From assembly GCF_009707545.1 (NCBI RefSeq), contig NZ_WLYK01000006.1, positions 248,001 through 312,000 of the forward strand: a stretch of 64,000 nt of DNA, read 5' to 3'. Origin of the DNA: Nakamurella alba. GTDB lineage: Bacteria > Actinomycetota > Actinomycetes > Mycobacteriales > Nakamurellaceae. Below, in pieces: positions 28,214 to 37,636 of the stretch. A program made the translations under genes and the position numbers. The stretch's first letter is position 1, and the number at the start of each line of letters is the position of its first letter. The notes beneath the pieces were generated by a model that ran no database searches, had not been told where the DNA came from, and saw nothing but the letters and a program-made list of their open reading frames with translations.

Positions 28214-29028
28214 CGGGCCACCTGCAGGGTCGCCACGTGGCCGGCCGGTGCGCCACCGACGGGCACGGTGTGCACCGGGACGCCGAGCTCGGCCCACTCC
28301 GAGACCACCTCGGGGCCGACCGCGTCGTCGGTGACCATCGCGTCGATCGAGGAGACCGGGGCGAAGGAGTGCAGACCGAAGCCGCCCACCTTGGAGGAGT
28401 CGAACAAGCCGTAGACCTTTCCGCACGCGACTGCCATGAACTGCTTGGTCTGCGCCTCTTCCGAGGAGAGGTCCATCAGACCGTGGGTGGTGGAGATGCC
28501 GATCGTCCCGAAGAAGCCCTTGTCGATCCGACCGCGCCCGGCGAGCACGTCGCCGATCGGGCCGACCATCGATCCGGAGGCCCGCCGCAGCACGCCGCCC
28601 GGCATCAGCACCATCGCGGAGGACTGCTCCATCAGCAGCAGCGCCAGCCGCAGGCCGTTGGTGATGACGACCAGGTCCCGCCGGTCCAGCAGCTCGTGGC
28701 CGAGGAAGTAGCAGGTGGTCGACGAGTCCATGGCGATGACGTCGCCGTGCCGGATCATCGGGGCGACCGCCGCGGCGATGGCCTTCTTCGCCTCGCGGGA
28801 GTGCCGCAGCCGCATCTCGAACGCACCCTCGTCGCTGGATCCGACGCTGACCGCACCGCCGCGGACCCGGCGCAGCAGCGACCGGCGCTCCAGCCCGTCG
28901 AGGTCCTTGCGGATGGTGACGGTGGAGACGCCGAAGGACCGGGCCAGGTCGTTGACCACCACGCGCCCGGTCGACCCGAGCTCGAGCAGGATGGCCTGCT
29001 CGCGCGCGAACTCGTCCAGTGACGGCAC
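28210..29028 (-). CDS. DeoR-family transcriptional regulator of the sugar operon
   Basis: 272 residues from a GTG with AGGAGG at 6-7 nt. The N-terminal DeoR helix-turn-helix (about 8-58) includes RVVVNDLARSFGVSTVTIRK and LLRRVRGGAV. The sugar-phosphate-sensing domain has AMDSSTTCYFLG, the MVGPIGD loop and GISTTHGLMD. It is the first gene of the sugar operon and probably represses it until a phosphorylated sugar accumulates. Several TTTCG repeats lie upstream, typical DeoR-family operator elements. Confidence 0.93.
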   Translation of the reverse strand: MPSLDEFAREQAILLELGSTGRVVVNDLARSFGVSTVTIRKDLDGLERRSLLRRVRGGAVSVGSSDEGAFEMRLRHSREAKKAIAAAVAPMIRHGDVIAMDSSTTCYFLGHELLDRRDLVVITNGLRLALLLMEQSSAMVLMPGGVLRRASGSMVGPIGDVLAGRGRIDKGFFGTIGISTTHGLMDLSSEEAQTKQFMAVACGKVYGLFDSSKVGGFGLHSFAPVSSIDAMVTDDAVGPEVVSEWAELGVPVHTVPVGGAPAGHVATLQVAR

Positions 29029-29579
29029 GGCGATCCTCCTCGATCCGGACCCGATCGATGTCGGGGGTGTTTCCGAGTGCAGCGGGTCACAACCGGGAAC
29101 GAAGAGCAACGTAAGCCGGGGTGGAAGTCACGTCAAGCCGGGACAGAGAAACGGAAGTGAACGGGTTTCGGTCATGGACCTGCAAACTTGCGTTTGTCCG
29201 ACCGGTCCACCCTGACGAGCAACCGTTCGCCCGACTTCCGCCGCACCGTCCGGCTTTCGATCTGCCTTCGCGAGTAGTTTCGTTGAGGCGCTTTCCGCTT
29301 TCGCAAGTGGCGTCACCTGCACGGTGTCCTGCGGGACAATCGCCGAGGCACCGGACACAGCTCTGAACACAGGGGGAACACGGGGAGGAATGAACTGCTC
29401 GCTCGCGGTTATTCCTCTCGTGGGGCGTGGCGCAACGATCGGCGGCGGCGTCACGGTGAAGGATCAGGCGGACCACTCACCCGTCGGTGCGTCACTGCCG
29501 ACCCATCTGCCGATCGCCCCGGACCGAACCACGTGCCGAGCAGCACCTGAAGATCCGTACGACGCACGAGGAGTTCCAC
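29029..29579. other. 551-nt divergent intergenic region
   Basis: It lies between the DeoR gene (minus) and the FAD oxidoreductase gene (plus). I see no convincing gene; a frame starting at 29391 has no family resemblance. The region contains the TTTCG repeats described separately and an inverted repeat CAAAC-TTGC-GTTTG at 29183-29196. Promoters for both directions should be here. Confidence 0.6.
29166..29303 (-). promoter_or_regulatory. Cluster of TTTCG repeats, candidate DeoR operators
   Basis: TTTCG occurs at 29166-29170, 29255-29259, 29278-29282 and 29299-29303, with a TTTCC at 29292-29296 giving a direct repeat GCTTTCCGCTTTCG. DeoR-family repressors such as AgaR bind direct repeats of CTTTC/TTTCG. 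The cluster is 140-275 nt upstream of the DeoR start. Confidence 0.45.
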
Positions 29580-30860
29580 GTGAGTGCAGTGTCCGACGAG
29601 ACCCGCCGGCCCCGGGTGGCCGTCATCGGCAGCGGGGTCGCCGGCCTGACCGCTGCCTACCTCCTGCAACGGCGCTACGACGTGCACCTCTTCGAGGCCG
29701 ACGACCGCCTCGGCGGGCACGCGCACACCCACGACGTCATCACCTCGGCCGGGCACGTGGCCGGCCTCGATTCCGGCTTCCTGGTGCACAACCGGCGCAC
29801 CTACCCGCAGCTGCTCCGGTTGTTCGGCGAGCTCGCGGTGCCGACCCAGGACTCCGAGATGTCGATGAGCGTGGTGTGCGAGGGCTGCGGCCTGGAATAC
29901 GCCGGCGCCAAGGGCCTGACCGGCCTGTTCGCCCAGGCCCGGTCCGCGGTGCGGCCTCGCTACCTGGGCATGCTCGCGCAGGTGAAGCGGTTCCATCGGG
30001 TGGCCCGGAAGGTGCTCGACGACCCGACCGACCACCGGACGCTCGGGCAGTTCATCGACGACCACAACTTCGGCCGGTACTTCGCCCACCACTTCCTGCT
30101 CCCGGTCGTCTCCTGTGTCTGGTCCTGCGGGTTCGACGGGGCGCGCAGCTACCCGGCGCGGTACCTGTTCACCTTCCTCGACCACCACGGCATGCTCTCG
30201 GTCACCGGGTCGCCGCAGTGGCGCACCGTGGTGGGTGGCTCGCGCACCTACGTCCAGCGGGCGGTCAAGGAGCTGAGCGGGGTGCTGACGTCGACGCCGG
30301 TGCGGGCGTTGCACCGGCACGCCGACGGGGTCGAGGTGCGCGACGAGGGCGACCAGCTGCACCGGGCCGACCACGTGGTGGTGGCCACCCACCCGGATCA
30401 GGCACTGCAGCTGCTCGCGGATCCGAGCGACGAGGAGCGCCGGCTGCTCGGCTCCTTCGAGTACCTGACCTCCACCACCCTCCTGCACACCGACGCCTCA
30501 CTGCTGCCGCGCACGTCCGGCGCGAAGGCGTCGTGGAACTACCGGATGGCCGGCTGTGACTCCGACGACCGGGCGGTCCGTGTCAGCTACCACCTGAACC
30601 GGCTGCAGCGGATCGAGGACGACACCGACTACCTGGTCACGCTCAACGACGACGGCCGGATCGACCGTGGCCGGGTACTGGCCGAGATGACCTACGCCCA
30701 TCCCACCTACACGGTGGAATCCGTTGCGGCACAGCAGGAACTGGGCACGCTCAACGACGGCCGGACCGCCTTCGCCGGCGCCTGGCAGGGCTGGGGCTTC
30801 CACGAGGACGGCTGCGCCTCCGGCGTCCGCGCCGCCGAGTCGCTGGGCGTGCACTGGTGA
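29580..30860 (+). CDS. FAD-dependent oxidoreductase (amine-oxidase/phytoene-desaturase type)
   Basis: 426 residues from GTG at 29580 with AGGAG at 6 nt. The N-terminal Rossmann motif is VAVIGSGVAGLTAAYLL followed by the acidic FEADDRLGGHAHT. C-terminally, TAFAGAWQGWGFHEDGCASG is the FAD-contact motif of this group. Homologues sit next to DUF1365 and cyclopropane-fatty-acid synthase genes and are linked to fatty acid tail modification. Here only the DUF1365 gene follows, overlapping by 4 nt. Confidence 0.9.
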   Translation: MSAVSDETRRPRVAVIGSGVAGLTAAYLLQRRYDVHLFEADDRLGGHAHTHDVITSAGHVAGLDSGFLVHNRRTYPQLLRLFGELAVPTQDSEMSMSVVCEGCGLEYAGAKGLTGLFAQARSAVRPRYLGMLAQVKRFHRVARKVLDDPTDHRTLGQFIDDHNFGRYFAHHFLLPVVSCVWSCGFDGARSYPARYLFTFLDHHGMLSVTGSPQWRTVVGGSRTYVQRAVKELSGVLTSTPVRALHRHADGVEVRDEGDQLHRADHVVVATHPDQALQLLADPSDEERRLLGSFEYLTSTTLLHTDASLLPRTSGAKASWNYRMAGCDSDDRAVRVSYHLNRLQRIEDDTDYLVTLNDDGRIDRGRVLAEMTYAHPTYTVESVAAQQELGTLNDGRTAFAGAWQGWGFHEDGCASGVRAAESLGVHW

Positions 30861-31639
30861 GTGCGCTCCCGGTCGGGACCTCCGGACCGGGCCCGCACCT
30901 CTCGCTGGTCCGGGCCCCGGAGCCGGCGACGCTGTACGACTGCGAGGTCCGGCACACCCGGAACACCACCGCGAAGCGGGCCTTCCACTACTCGACGAGC
31001 TACTGGCTCGTCGACGTCGACCGGATGCCGCGCCTGCCCCGGGTGCTGCGGCCGCTGGCCCGTTTCCGGCCGTCGGACCACCTCGGCGATCCGGCCTGCA
31101 GCATCGCCGACAACGCGCGGGCCCGGCTGGCGCAGGACGGGATCGAGGCCGACCGGATCCTGCTGCTGACCTGCCCGCGCACCGCCGGCCACGTGTTCAA
31201 CCCGCTGTCGGTGTTCTACTGCTTCGCCGGTGCGGACCTGGTCGCGGTGCTGGCCGAGGTGCACAACACCTACCACGGACGTCACGTCTACCTGCTGCGA
31301 CCGGACGAGGCGGGCCGCGACTCCGTCGAGAAGGGCTTCTACGTCTCGCCCTTCCTCCCGATGGGTGGTCGCTACCTGATGCGGACGCCGCCGCCCGGGG
31401 ACCGGTTGCAGGTGTCCATCGCCCTGCGCCGCGGGGACACCACACCGTTCGTCGCCACCCTCACCGGCACCGGGCGTCCGGCGACCACCGGTGCCGTCGT
31501 CCGCAGCCTCCTGCGCTGGCCGCTGAACACCCTGCGCACGTCCGCACTGATCCGCTGGCAGGGCATCCGGCTGTGGCTGCGGGGGATCCCCGTCCAGCCG
31601 CGTCCGGCGGATGCATCCGGTGACGAAACCGCCCGCTGA
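30857..31639 (+). CDS. DUF1365 family protein
   Basis: 260 residues from the GTG overlapping the oxidoreductase stop. It has the DUF1365 pattern: CEVRHTRNTTAKRAFHYSTS, then CPRTAGHVFNPLSVFYCF, VLAEVHNTYHGRH and EKGFYVSPFLPMGG. The family is nearly always paired with the upstream FAD enzyme and often with a fatty acid methyltransferase. It may act in making modified membrane fatty acids. No methyltransferase gene is present nearby. Confidence 0.92.
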   Translation: MSALPVGTSGPGPHLSLVRAPEPATLYDCEVRHTRNTTAKRAFHYSTSYWLVDVDRMPRLPRVLRPLARFRPSDHLGDPACSIADNARARLAQDGIEADRILLLTCPRTAGHVFNPLSVFYCFAGADLVAVLAEVHNTYHGRHVYLLRPDEAGRDSVEKGFYVSPFLPMGGRYLMRTPPPGDRLQVSIALRRGDTTPFVATLTGTGRPATTGAVVRSLLRWPLNTLRTSALIRWQGIRLWLRGIPVQPRPADASGDETAR

Positions 31640-31776
31640 CCTGGCGTTCCCCGGTCGACGGCGCCGCCCGGACGGGTACTCGTCATGATCCACTGCGCCG
31701 AACGGGTCTGATCGCGCCGTCCTGATCGCTGCGCCTCCCGCGCGGGTTGTCGGAGGTCTAGATTCGGCAGGAACCC

Positions 31777-34499
31777 GTGCGAATCAGTCACACGATCGGA
31801 CCAGGTCACGAATCGGACAGGTCGGCGGAACGACGTGGTTCCGGCGGCCCTCCGGAGAGGACGGCCGCTGTGGTGGGCGCAGCCGCCGTCGTCGTGCCGT
31901 TGGCGGTGCTCCTCGGGCTCGCCGCGATCACCCTGCTGGTCGCCCGGCGCGTTCCCGGTCTGCCGCGGTCGGCGGTCGCGATCGCCGTCTGCTGGGAGGT
32001 CGGGCTGCTCGGCGCGGACGCGGTCGCCTGGTCCGCCGCGCTGCACGGTGCAGATCCCCTGACCTCGTTCGGCGATGTCGCCGTCGTCGAGGAGCTGCCG
32101 GCGCTGCTGACCGTGGCTGCCACCCTGCTGCTGGCCGTCCGCCTGCACCAGAACTGGATGCGCGCGGTGGCCGACGCCTGGCTGCTCGCCGGGACCGTCG
32201 CACTGCTCGTCTGGACCGTGCTGCTCGCCGTGCAGCCGGACCTGTCCCCGGCCCTGCTGCTCGGCGCCCTCGGCCAGATGGCGCTGGCGTACTGGCTGCT
32301 GGTGTGGGTGCTGACCGTGCGGCCGGGACTGGCGCCGCCGGTGGCGCACCCACCGCTGCCGGCCGGCACCGTCCAGCCCGCGCCACATCCCTCGCTGCGG
32401 AACGCCGGCACCTTGCTGGTGGGAGTGACCGGGATCCGGGCGCTGGCGACCACCAAGATCCTGATCGGACTCGCCACCGGCAGCGGCTTCCTGCTGTGGA
32501 GCGCACTGGTCCTGCTGGTGCTGTCGCACGTCTGGCTGCTGATCGAGGGAGCGGCCCTGCTCGGGCCGCTGCTGCGGCGGACGACGCCACGGCAGATCGG
32601 GTCGTCGTGGCTGCCGCTGCAACTGCCGTACGCCGTGGTCCTGGTGCTCGGGACCGCGATCGCCGTGCTGTGGTTCACCGTGCCGTCGGCCGCCGACGCC
32701 GCCGGCTTCGTGCTCGCCGGTCTGGTCCTGCTGGTGCTGGCCGCGGGCCACATGCTCACCGCCGCGCACAACGAGCGGCTGTTGCGCACGATGGGCGACC
32801 GGGAACGGCACTTCCGTTCGCTGGTGCGGGACGCCACCGAGGTCATCGGGCTGTGCACCGCGGACGGCCGGATCGAGTACCTCTCGCCGCGGGCCAGGGC
32901 CGTGCTCGGCATCAGCCCGGTCGACGCGGTCGGGACATCGCTGTCCGACCTGCTCGGCCTGCCCGCGGCGGTGGTCGACTCCGAGCTGGAGATGCTGCTG
33001 GCCGACGGCGGGGTGACCGTGCTGGACAGCAGCCCCCGGGGTCACCGCGGGTGCATCTGGAGACCGTGGTGTCGGTGCGCTCCGACCGCCTGGTCTGCAC
33101 CATCCGGGACGTCACCGAACGGGTCGAGCTGCAACGCCGGCTGCACGACCTCGCCTACGTCGACCAGTTGACCGGACTGCCGAACCGCGCCTCGCTCATC
33201 CTGCGGACCAGGGAGGCGGTGCTGGCCGGCCCCTGCGCGCTGCTCTTCCTCGACCTCGACGGCTTCAAGCGGGTGAACGACGGCGGTGGGCACGCGATCG
33301 GTGACGAGGTGCTCGTCGAGGTGGGCCGCCGGTTGTCGGCATCGGTGCGGGACGGACAGGTCGCCGGCCGGCTCGGCGGCGACGAGTTCCTGGTGATCGT
33401 CCCGGACGTCGGCAGCACCGATGTCGACGAGCTCGCCGGGCGACTGGTCACGCTGATCCGGATGCCCTACGAGACCGGGTCGGGCACCTTCGTGATCGGG
33501 GTCAGCATCGGCGTCGCCACCCGGGAGGAACAGCTGCCGGGCACGGACGAACCGCCGGAGCACATGGCCGACGAGCTGGTCCGGCACGCCGACATCGCCG
33601 CCTACGAGGCGAAGCGCAACCAGGACGGCTGGCGACACTTCCGTCCGGCGCTGCTGTCCACCGCCGTCGCCCGCTTCGAGCAGGACGCCGAGATGGGTGC
33701 CGCTCTCGCCGCCAACCGGGTGTTCCTGATGTTCCAGCCTGTCGTGGATCTGCTGACGCTGCAGGTGGTCTCGGCGGAGGCGCTGCTGCGCTGGCGGACC
33801 ACGAACGGATCGTTGCGCGGCCCGAACAGCCTGCTGGAGTTCGCGGCGCGGACCGGCCAGTCACCGGCACTGCTGCTCCGGGTGCTCGACCGTGCCCTGG
33901 CCGGCTGCACGAGATGGCCCACGGCTGTCCAGCTCTCGATCAACCTGACCCCGGCGCAGCTGCACCAACCGGACCTGCCCGACTCGGTGGCGGCGGCGCT
34001 GGCCCGGCACCGGATCACGCCCGGGCGGCTGATCCTGGAGATCACCGAGGACACCCTGGTCCGGGACATGGAGCGCACCCTCGCCGTGGTCGCCCAGTTG
34101 CGGGCCATCGGGGTGCAGGTCGCGGTGGACCAGTTCGGATCCGGATCGTCCTCGCTGACGCACCTGCTCGACCTGCCGCTGGACCAGCTCAAGATCGACC
34201 GCTCGCTGATCCAGCGGGTCGACACCTCCGTCCAGGCAGCGGAACTCGTCACCGGCATCCTGCGACTGGCCCACACCTGGAACCTGCCGGTGGTGGCCGA
34301 GGGCATCGAACGCACGGGCCAGCGGAACCGGCTGCTGGAGATGTCCTGCCGGTTCGGCCAGGGCTTCCTCTTCGCGCCGGCGCTGGAGTCCGACGAGCTC
34401 GCCGCGATGGCGCACCAGGAACTGGCACCGCCGGGGCGGATGCCCACCCAGCGGGCAGCCGGCAGCTTCGGGCCGGGACGGCAGCGACCGCCGCAGTAG
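31777..34499 (+). pseudogene. Membrane PAS-GGDEF-EAL protein interrupted by a -1 frameshift
   Basis: The first part (31777 to about 33037, GTG start behind AGGA) encodes about 8 membrane helices and a PAS-like domain (LVRDATEVIGLCTADGRI). The second part (about 33037-34499, -1 frame) encodes the end of the PAS domain, a GGDEF domain (GRLGGDEFLVIVPD, no RxxD inhibitory site) and an EAL domain (SAEALLRW, NLTP, EITEDT, EGIE). The EAL metal motif reads VDQFGSG rather than DDFGTG. The frames join at CCCCCGGGG (33033-33041): adding one C restores one 907-residue-class protein. It may be a true mutation, slippage or a sequencing error. Confidence 0.75.
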
Positions 34500-34505
34500 C
34501 TCGGC

Positions 34506-35192
34506 TCAGTCGTGCTGCCGCCCGGTGGCCCAGCTGCCGCGGACATGCCGCAGGTGCCGGCGCATCAGGTCCTCGGCGCCGGTCCGGTCACCGGCCAGCA
34601 CCAGGTCGAGCAGTTCATGGTGCTCACGAGCGGAGTCGAGCAGGGCCGCGGTGCCGACCAGCGTCTCCAGGCCGTAGAGCCGGCTGCGGGCCCGGAGCTC
34701 GCCGACGGTACGGGTCAGCAATCGGTTCCCGGCCAGCTCCAGCAGCCCGAGGTGGAAGTCCCGGTCGGACTCGACGTAACCGGTGAGATCCCCCTCCCCG
34801 GCGGTCACCACGATCTGCTCGGCGAGGTCACGGAGCTGCTCCGCCTCCGCGCGTCGGTCGCCGGTGGCGACCAGGCCGACGGCCGGCACCTCGATGAGTT
34901 CGCGCAGCTGGGTGATCTCGTCCAGCTCGGCGTCGTCGATCTCCCGGATCCGGAAACCCTTGTTGCGCACGGCTTCCACCAGACCCTCACGGGCCAGCTC
35001 CAGCATCGCCTCGCGCACCGGCGTCGCGGAGACGCCGAGCTGCTCGGCCAGCTGCGGTGCGGAGTACAGCACACCGGGACGGAGGCGCCCGGAGACGATC
35101 CCGCCGCGCAGGTCCGCCAGCGCCGACTGCCGCAGGCTCGGCCGGTCCGGCAGCGAGTGCAACTCCGGGCGTGCGGTGGCGGGTCCCGTCAT
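34506..35192 (-). CDS. GntR-family regulator (FadR/VanR type) of the hydroxyproline cluster
   Basis: 228 residues. The N-terminal winged helix includes LRPGVLYSAPQLAEQLGVSA and PVREAMLELAREGLVE; the C-terminal FCD domain has the metal or ligand-binding pattern with DRDFHLGLLELAGN and EHHELLDLVLAGD. The ATG overlaps the dehydrogenase stop by one base (TGATG). As the last gene of the hydroxyproline operon it is likely the local repressor sensing a pathway intermediate. Confidence 0.9.
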   Translation of the reverse strand: MTGPATARPELHSLPDRPSLRQSALADLRGGIVSGRLRPGVLYSAPQLAEQLGVSATPVREAMLELAREGLVEAVRNKGFRIREIDDAELDEITQLRELIEVPAVGLVATGDRRAEAEQLRDLAEQIVVTAGEGDLTGYVESDRDFHLGLLELAGNRLLTRTVGELRARSRLYGLETLVGTAALLDSAREHHELLDLVLAGDRTGAEDLMRRHLRHVRGSWATGRQHD

Positions 35193-36574
35193 CAGCCCGC
35201 CTGCAGCGTGACGGTGTGCACCGAGGTGTAGAACTCGGCCGCCGCCTTGCCCTGCTCGCGACCACCTGTGCTGGACTGCTTCTCGCCGCCGAACGGCAGG
35301 TAGAAGTCCACCCCGCTGGTCGGTGCGTTGATCTTCACCATGCCCGCCTCCAGCCGGTCCGCGACCTGCAGGGCGGCCCCGATGTCCCGTGTGTACACGG
35401 CTCCGACCAGACCGTAGCGCACCCGGTTCGCCTCGGCGATGGCCTCGTCCAGTGTGTCGACCGAGCTGAGCGTGCAGATCGGCCCGAACACCTCGTCGGT
35501 GGCCAGCAGATGATGGGCCGGGACGTTCTCGACCACCGTCGGTGCCACGAAATAGCCGTCGTCGGAGGTCTTCTCGCCACCGGTGACGACGGTCGCGCCC
35601 GCGGCGACGGCGCTTGCCGCGGCGGCGACCACCTTGTCGACGGCGCCCGCGTCGATGACCGGGCCCACTGCGACCGAGGCACCGCTCGGGTCGCCCGCGG
35701 CGAGTTCGCCCACGGCGGTGAGCAGGGCGGCGCGGAACGGCGCCGGATCCCCGACCACCACGACCCGCTTGGTCGCGGTGCACTTCTGGCCGGCGAAACC
35801 CATGGCAGCGGCGGCGATCGACCGCGCGGCGACGGTCAGGTCGGCGTCGGGCAGCACGATGGCCGGGTTCTGCCCGCCCATCTCGGCCTGCACCGGGATG
35901 TTGCGCGCGGTCGCCGCGGCGACCACCTTGCCGCCGGTGGCGCCGGAGCCGGTGAAGGAGACGACGTCGGCGTGCTCGATGACCGCCTGGCCGGTGGCGC
36001 CCTCGCCGGGCAGCACCTGGAACACCCCGGCCGGCAGCACACCGTCCAGCAGCTCGGCCAGCCGCAGTGCGCACGCGGTGGCCGGCGGGGCCGGCTTCAG
36101 CAGCACGGCATTGCCGAAAGCCAGTGCGGGAGCTGCCTTCCAGAGCGGGATGGCGATCGGGAAGTTCCACGGGGTGATCAGGCCGGCCACCCCGTGCGGG
36201 CGCCGCCGGGTGTACAGCAGGGTGCCGGCCGGGCCGTCGTGCACCGCGCCGACCGGGTCGTACGGCTGCTGGGCGTAGTACCGCAGGATGGCTACCGCAC
36301 GGCCGATCTCGCCCGCCGCCTCGCCGGCCGGCTTGCCGACCTCACGGACGACCAGGGCCGCCAGTTCGCCGGCCGCTGCGGCCACGGCGTCGGCGGCTGC
36401 CGACAGCGCCGCCGACCGGGCGGCCGGGCCGCTCGCCGCCCAGGCGGACTGTGCCTTCCTGGCCACGGCCGCCGCCTCCGCCACCTCCTCCGGGGTGACA
36501 TCCGCGACCGTGACGACGATGTCGTCGGGGCGCTGGGGGGAGACGCTGATGATGTCCGGCATGCGGTCGCTCAC
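35192..36574 (-). CDS. 2,5-dioxovalerate (2-oxoglutarate semialdehyde) dehydrogenase
   Basis: 460 residues, aldehyde dehydrogenase family. Motifs: TPWNFPIAIPLWKAAPAL, SFTGSGATGGKV, the general base Glu in VQAEMGGQNP, and the catalytic Cys in GFAGQKCTATKR. EMGGQN is typical of 2-oxoglutarate semialdehyde dehydrogenases. It makes 2-oxoglutarate, the end product of hydroxyproline breakdown. The start is taken as GTG at 36574, 2 nt after the upstream stop; ATG at 36562 is the alternative. Confidence 0.92.
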   Translation of the reverse strand: MSDRMPDIISVSPQRPDDIVVTVADVTPEEVAEAAAVARKAQSAWAASGPAARSAALSAAADAVAAAAGELAALVVREVGKPAGEAAGEIGRAVAILRYYAQQPYDPVGAVHDGPAGTLLYTRRRPHGVAGLITPWNFPIAIPLWKAAPALAFGNAVLLKPAPPATACALRLAELLDGVLPAGVFQVLPGEGATGQAVIEHADVVSFTGSGATGGKVVAAATARNIPVQAEMGGQNPAIVLPDADLTVAARSIAAAAMGFAGQKCTATKRVVVVGDPAPFRAALLTAVGELAAGDPSGASVAVGPVIDAGAVDKVVAAAASAVAAGATVVTGGEKTSDDGYFVAPTVVENVPAHHLLATDEVFGPICTLSSVDTLDEAIAEANRVRYGLVGAVYTRDIGAALQVADRLEAGMVKINAPTSGVDFYLPFGGEKQSSTGGREQGKAAAEFYTSVHTVTLQAG

Positions 36575-36576
36575 AA

Positions 36577-37578
36577 TCAGAAGGTGAAGCCCTCGGGGAA
36601 GGGGTCGGTCGGGTCGAGCATGTACTGGGCGGTGCCGGTGATCCAGGCGCGGCCGGTGATCGTCGGTACGACTGCCGGGATGCCACCCACCTCCGCGGTG
36701 TCCACCAGCCGCCCGATGAAGTGGGTGCCGATGAACGACTCGTTGTCGAAGTCGGTGTGCAGCGGCAGTTCCCCGCGGGCGTGCAACTGCGCCATCCGGG
36801 CGCTGGTGCCGGTGCCGCAGGGGCTGCGGTCGAACCAGCCCGGATGGATCGCCATGGCGTGCCGGGAGTGCCGGGCGTCGGAACCGGGCGCGGCGAAGTA
36901 GACGTGGTGGCAACCGGCGATCGTGTCGTTCTCCGGGTGCACCGGGTACGCCGCGGCATTGATGACGTCCATCATCGCCAGGCCCGCCTGCAGGATCTCC
37001 TGCTGCGCCTTGCGGTCGTAGGGCAGGCCGAACTGCGCGAGATCGGTGATGGCGTAGAAGTTCCCGCCGAAGGACAGGTCGTAGGCGACCTCTCCGAAGC
37101 CCGGCACCTCGATCCGCTGGTCCAGCGCGACCGGGAAGGAGGGCACGTTGCGGATCGTGACGCTGCGCGCCTTGCCGTCCTGCACGGCGACCTCGGCCAC
37201 CACCAGCCCGGCCGGGGTGTCCAGCCGGACGGTGGTCACCGGCTCGGTGACCGGCACCATGCCGGTCTCCACCAGCACGGTGGCGACACCGATGGTGCCG
37301 TGCCCGCACATCGGCAGGCAGCCGGACACCTCGATGTACAGCACGCCCCAGTCGGCGTCCGGCCGGGTCGGCGGCTGCAGGATCGCGCCGGACATCGAGG
37401 CGTGACCGCGCGGCTCGCACATCAGGAACGTGCGCAGCCCGTCCATGTGCTCCATGAAGTACGTGCGGCGCTCCGCCATGGTGGCACCCGGGATCGGCGC
37501 GACACCGCCGGTGATCACCCGGGTGGGCATGCCCTCGGTGTGCGAGTCCACGGCGTGCAGGACACGGGTGCTGCGCAT
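36577..37578 (-). CDS. 4-hydroxyproline 2-epimerase (proline racemase family)
   Basis: 333 residues. Both catalytic cysteines are present: C91 in MCGHGTIG and C254 in SPCGTGTSA. The Cys/Cys pair marks true epimerases, not the Ser/Thr dehydratase variants. It converts trans-4-hydroxy-L-proline to cis-4-hydroxy-D-proline, the first catabolic step. It lies between the deaminase and dehydrogenase genes of the same pathway. Confidence 0.93.
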   Translation of the reverse strand: MRSTRVLHAVDSHTEGMPTRVITGGVAPIPGATMAERRTYFMEHMDGLRTFLMCEPRGHASMSGAILQPPTRPDADWGVLYIEVSGCLPMCGHGTIGVATVLVETGMVPVTEPVTTVRLDTPAGLVVAEVAVQDGKARSVTIRNVPSFPVALDQRIEVPGFGEVAYDLSFGGNFYAITDLAQFGLPYDRKAQQEILQAGLAMMDVINAAAYPVHPENDTIAGCHHVYFAAPGSDARHSRHAMAIHPGWFDRSPCGTGTSARMAQLHARGELPLHTDFDNESFIGTHFIGRLVDTAEVGGIPAVVPTITGRAWITGTAQYMLDPTDPFPEGFTF

Positions 37579-37636
37579 GAAGCCGCCCTTCCGGCTGGAA
37601 CGTGACTGCTGGGTTCCTACTGCTGGAGCTACAGGA

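Noticed and set aside
24035-28414. A 1459-codon open frame on the plus strand
   Set aside because: It is antisense to the ATPase, binding protein and kinase genes, all of which have clear motifs; its own composition is Arg/Gly/His-rich without domains.
29391-29579. A reading frame starting ATGAACTGCTC behind GGGGAGGA
   Set aside because: The spacing is too short for a ribosome site, the peptide has no family resemblance, and the downstream FAD oxidoreductase has its own better start.
33021-33060. Programmed -1 frameshifting as the certain explanation of the split GGDEF-EAL gene
   Set aside because: The C5G4 run permits a slip, but no downstream stimulatory structure is evident and a one-base deletion or sequencing error is simpler. 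Kept only as a possibility.
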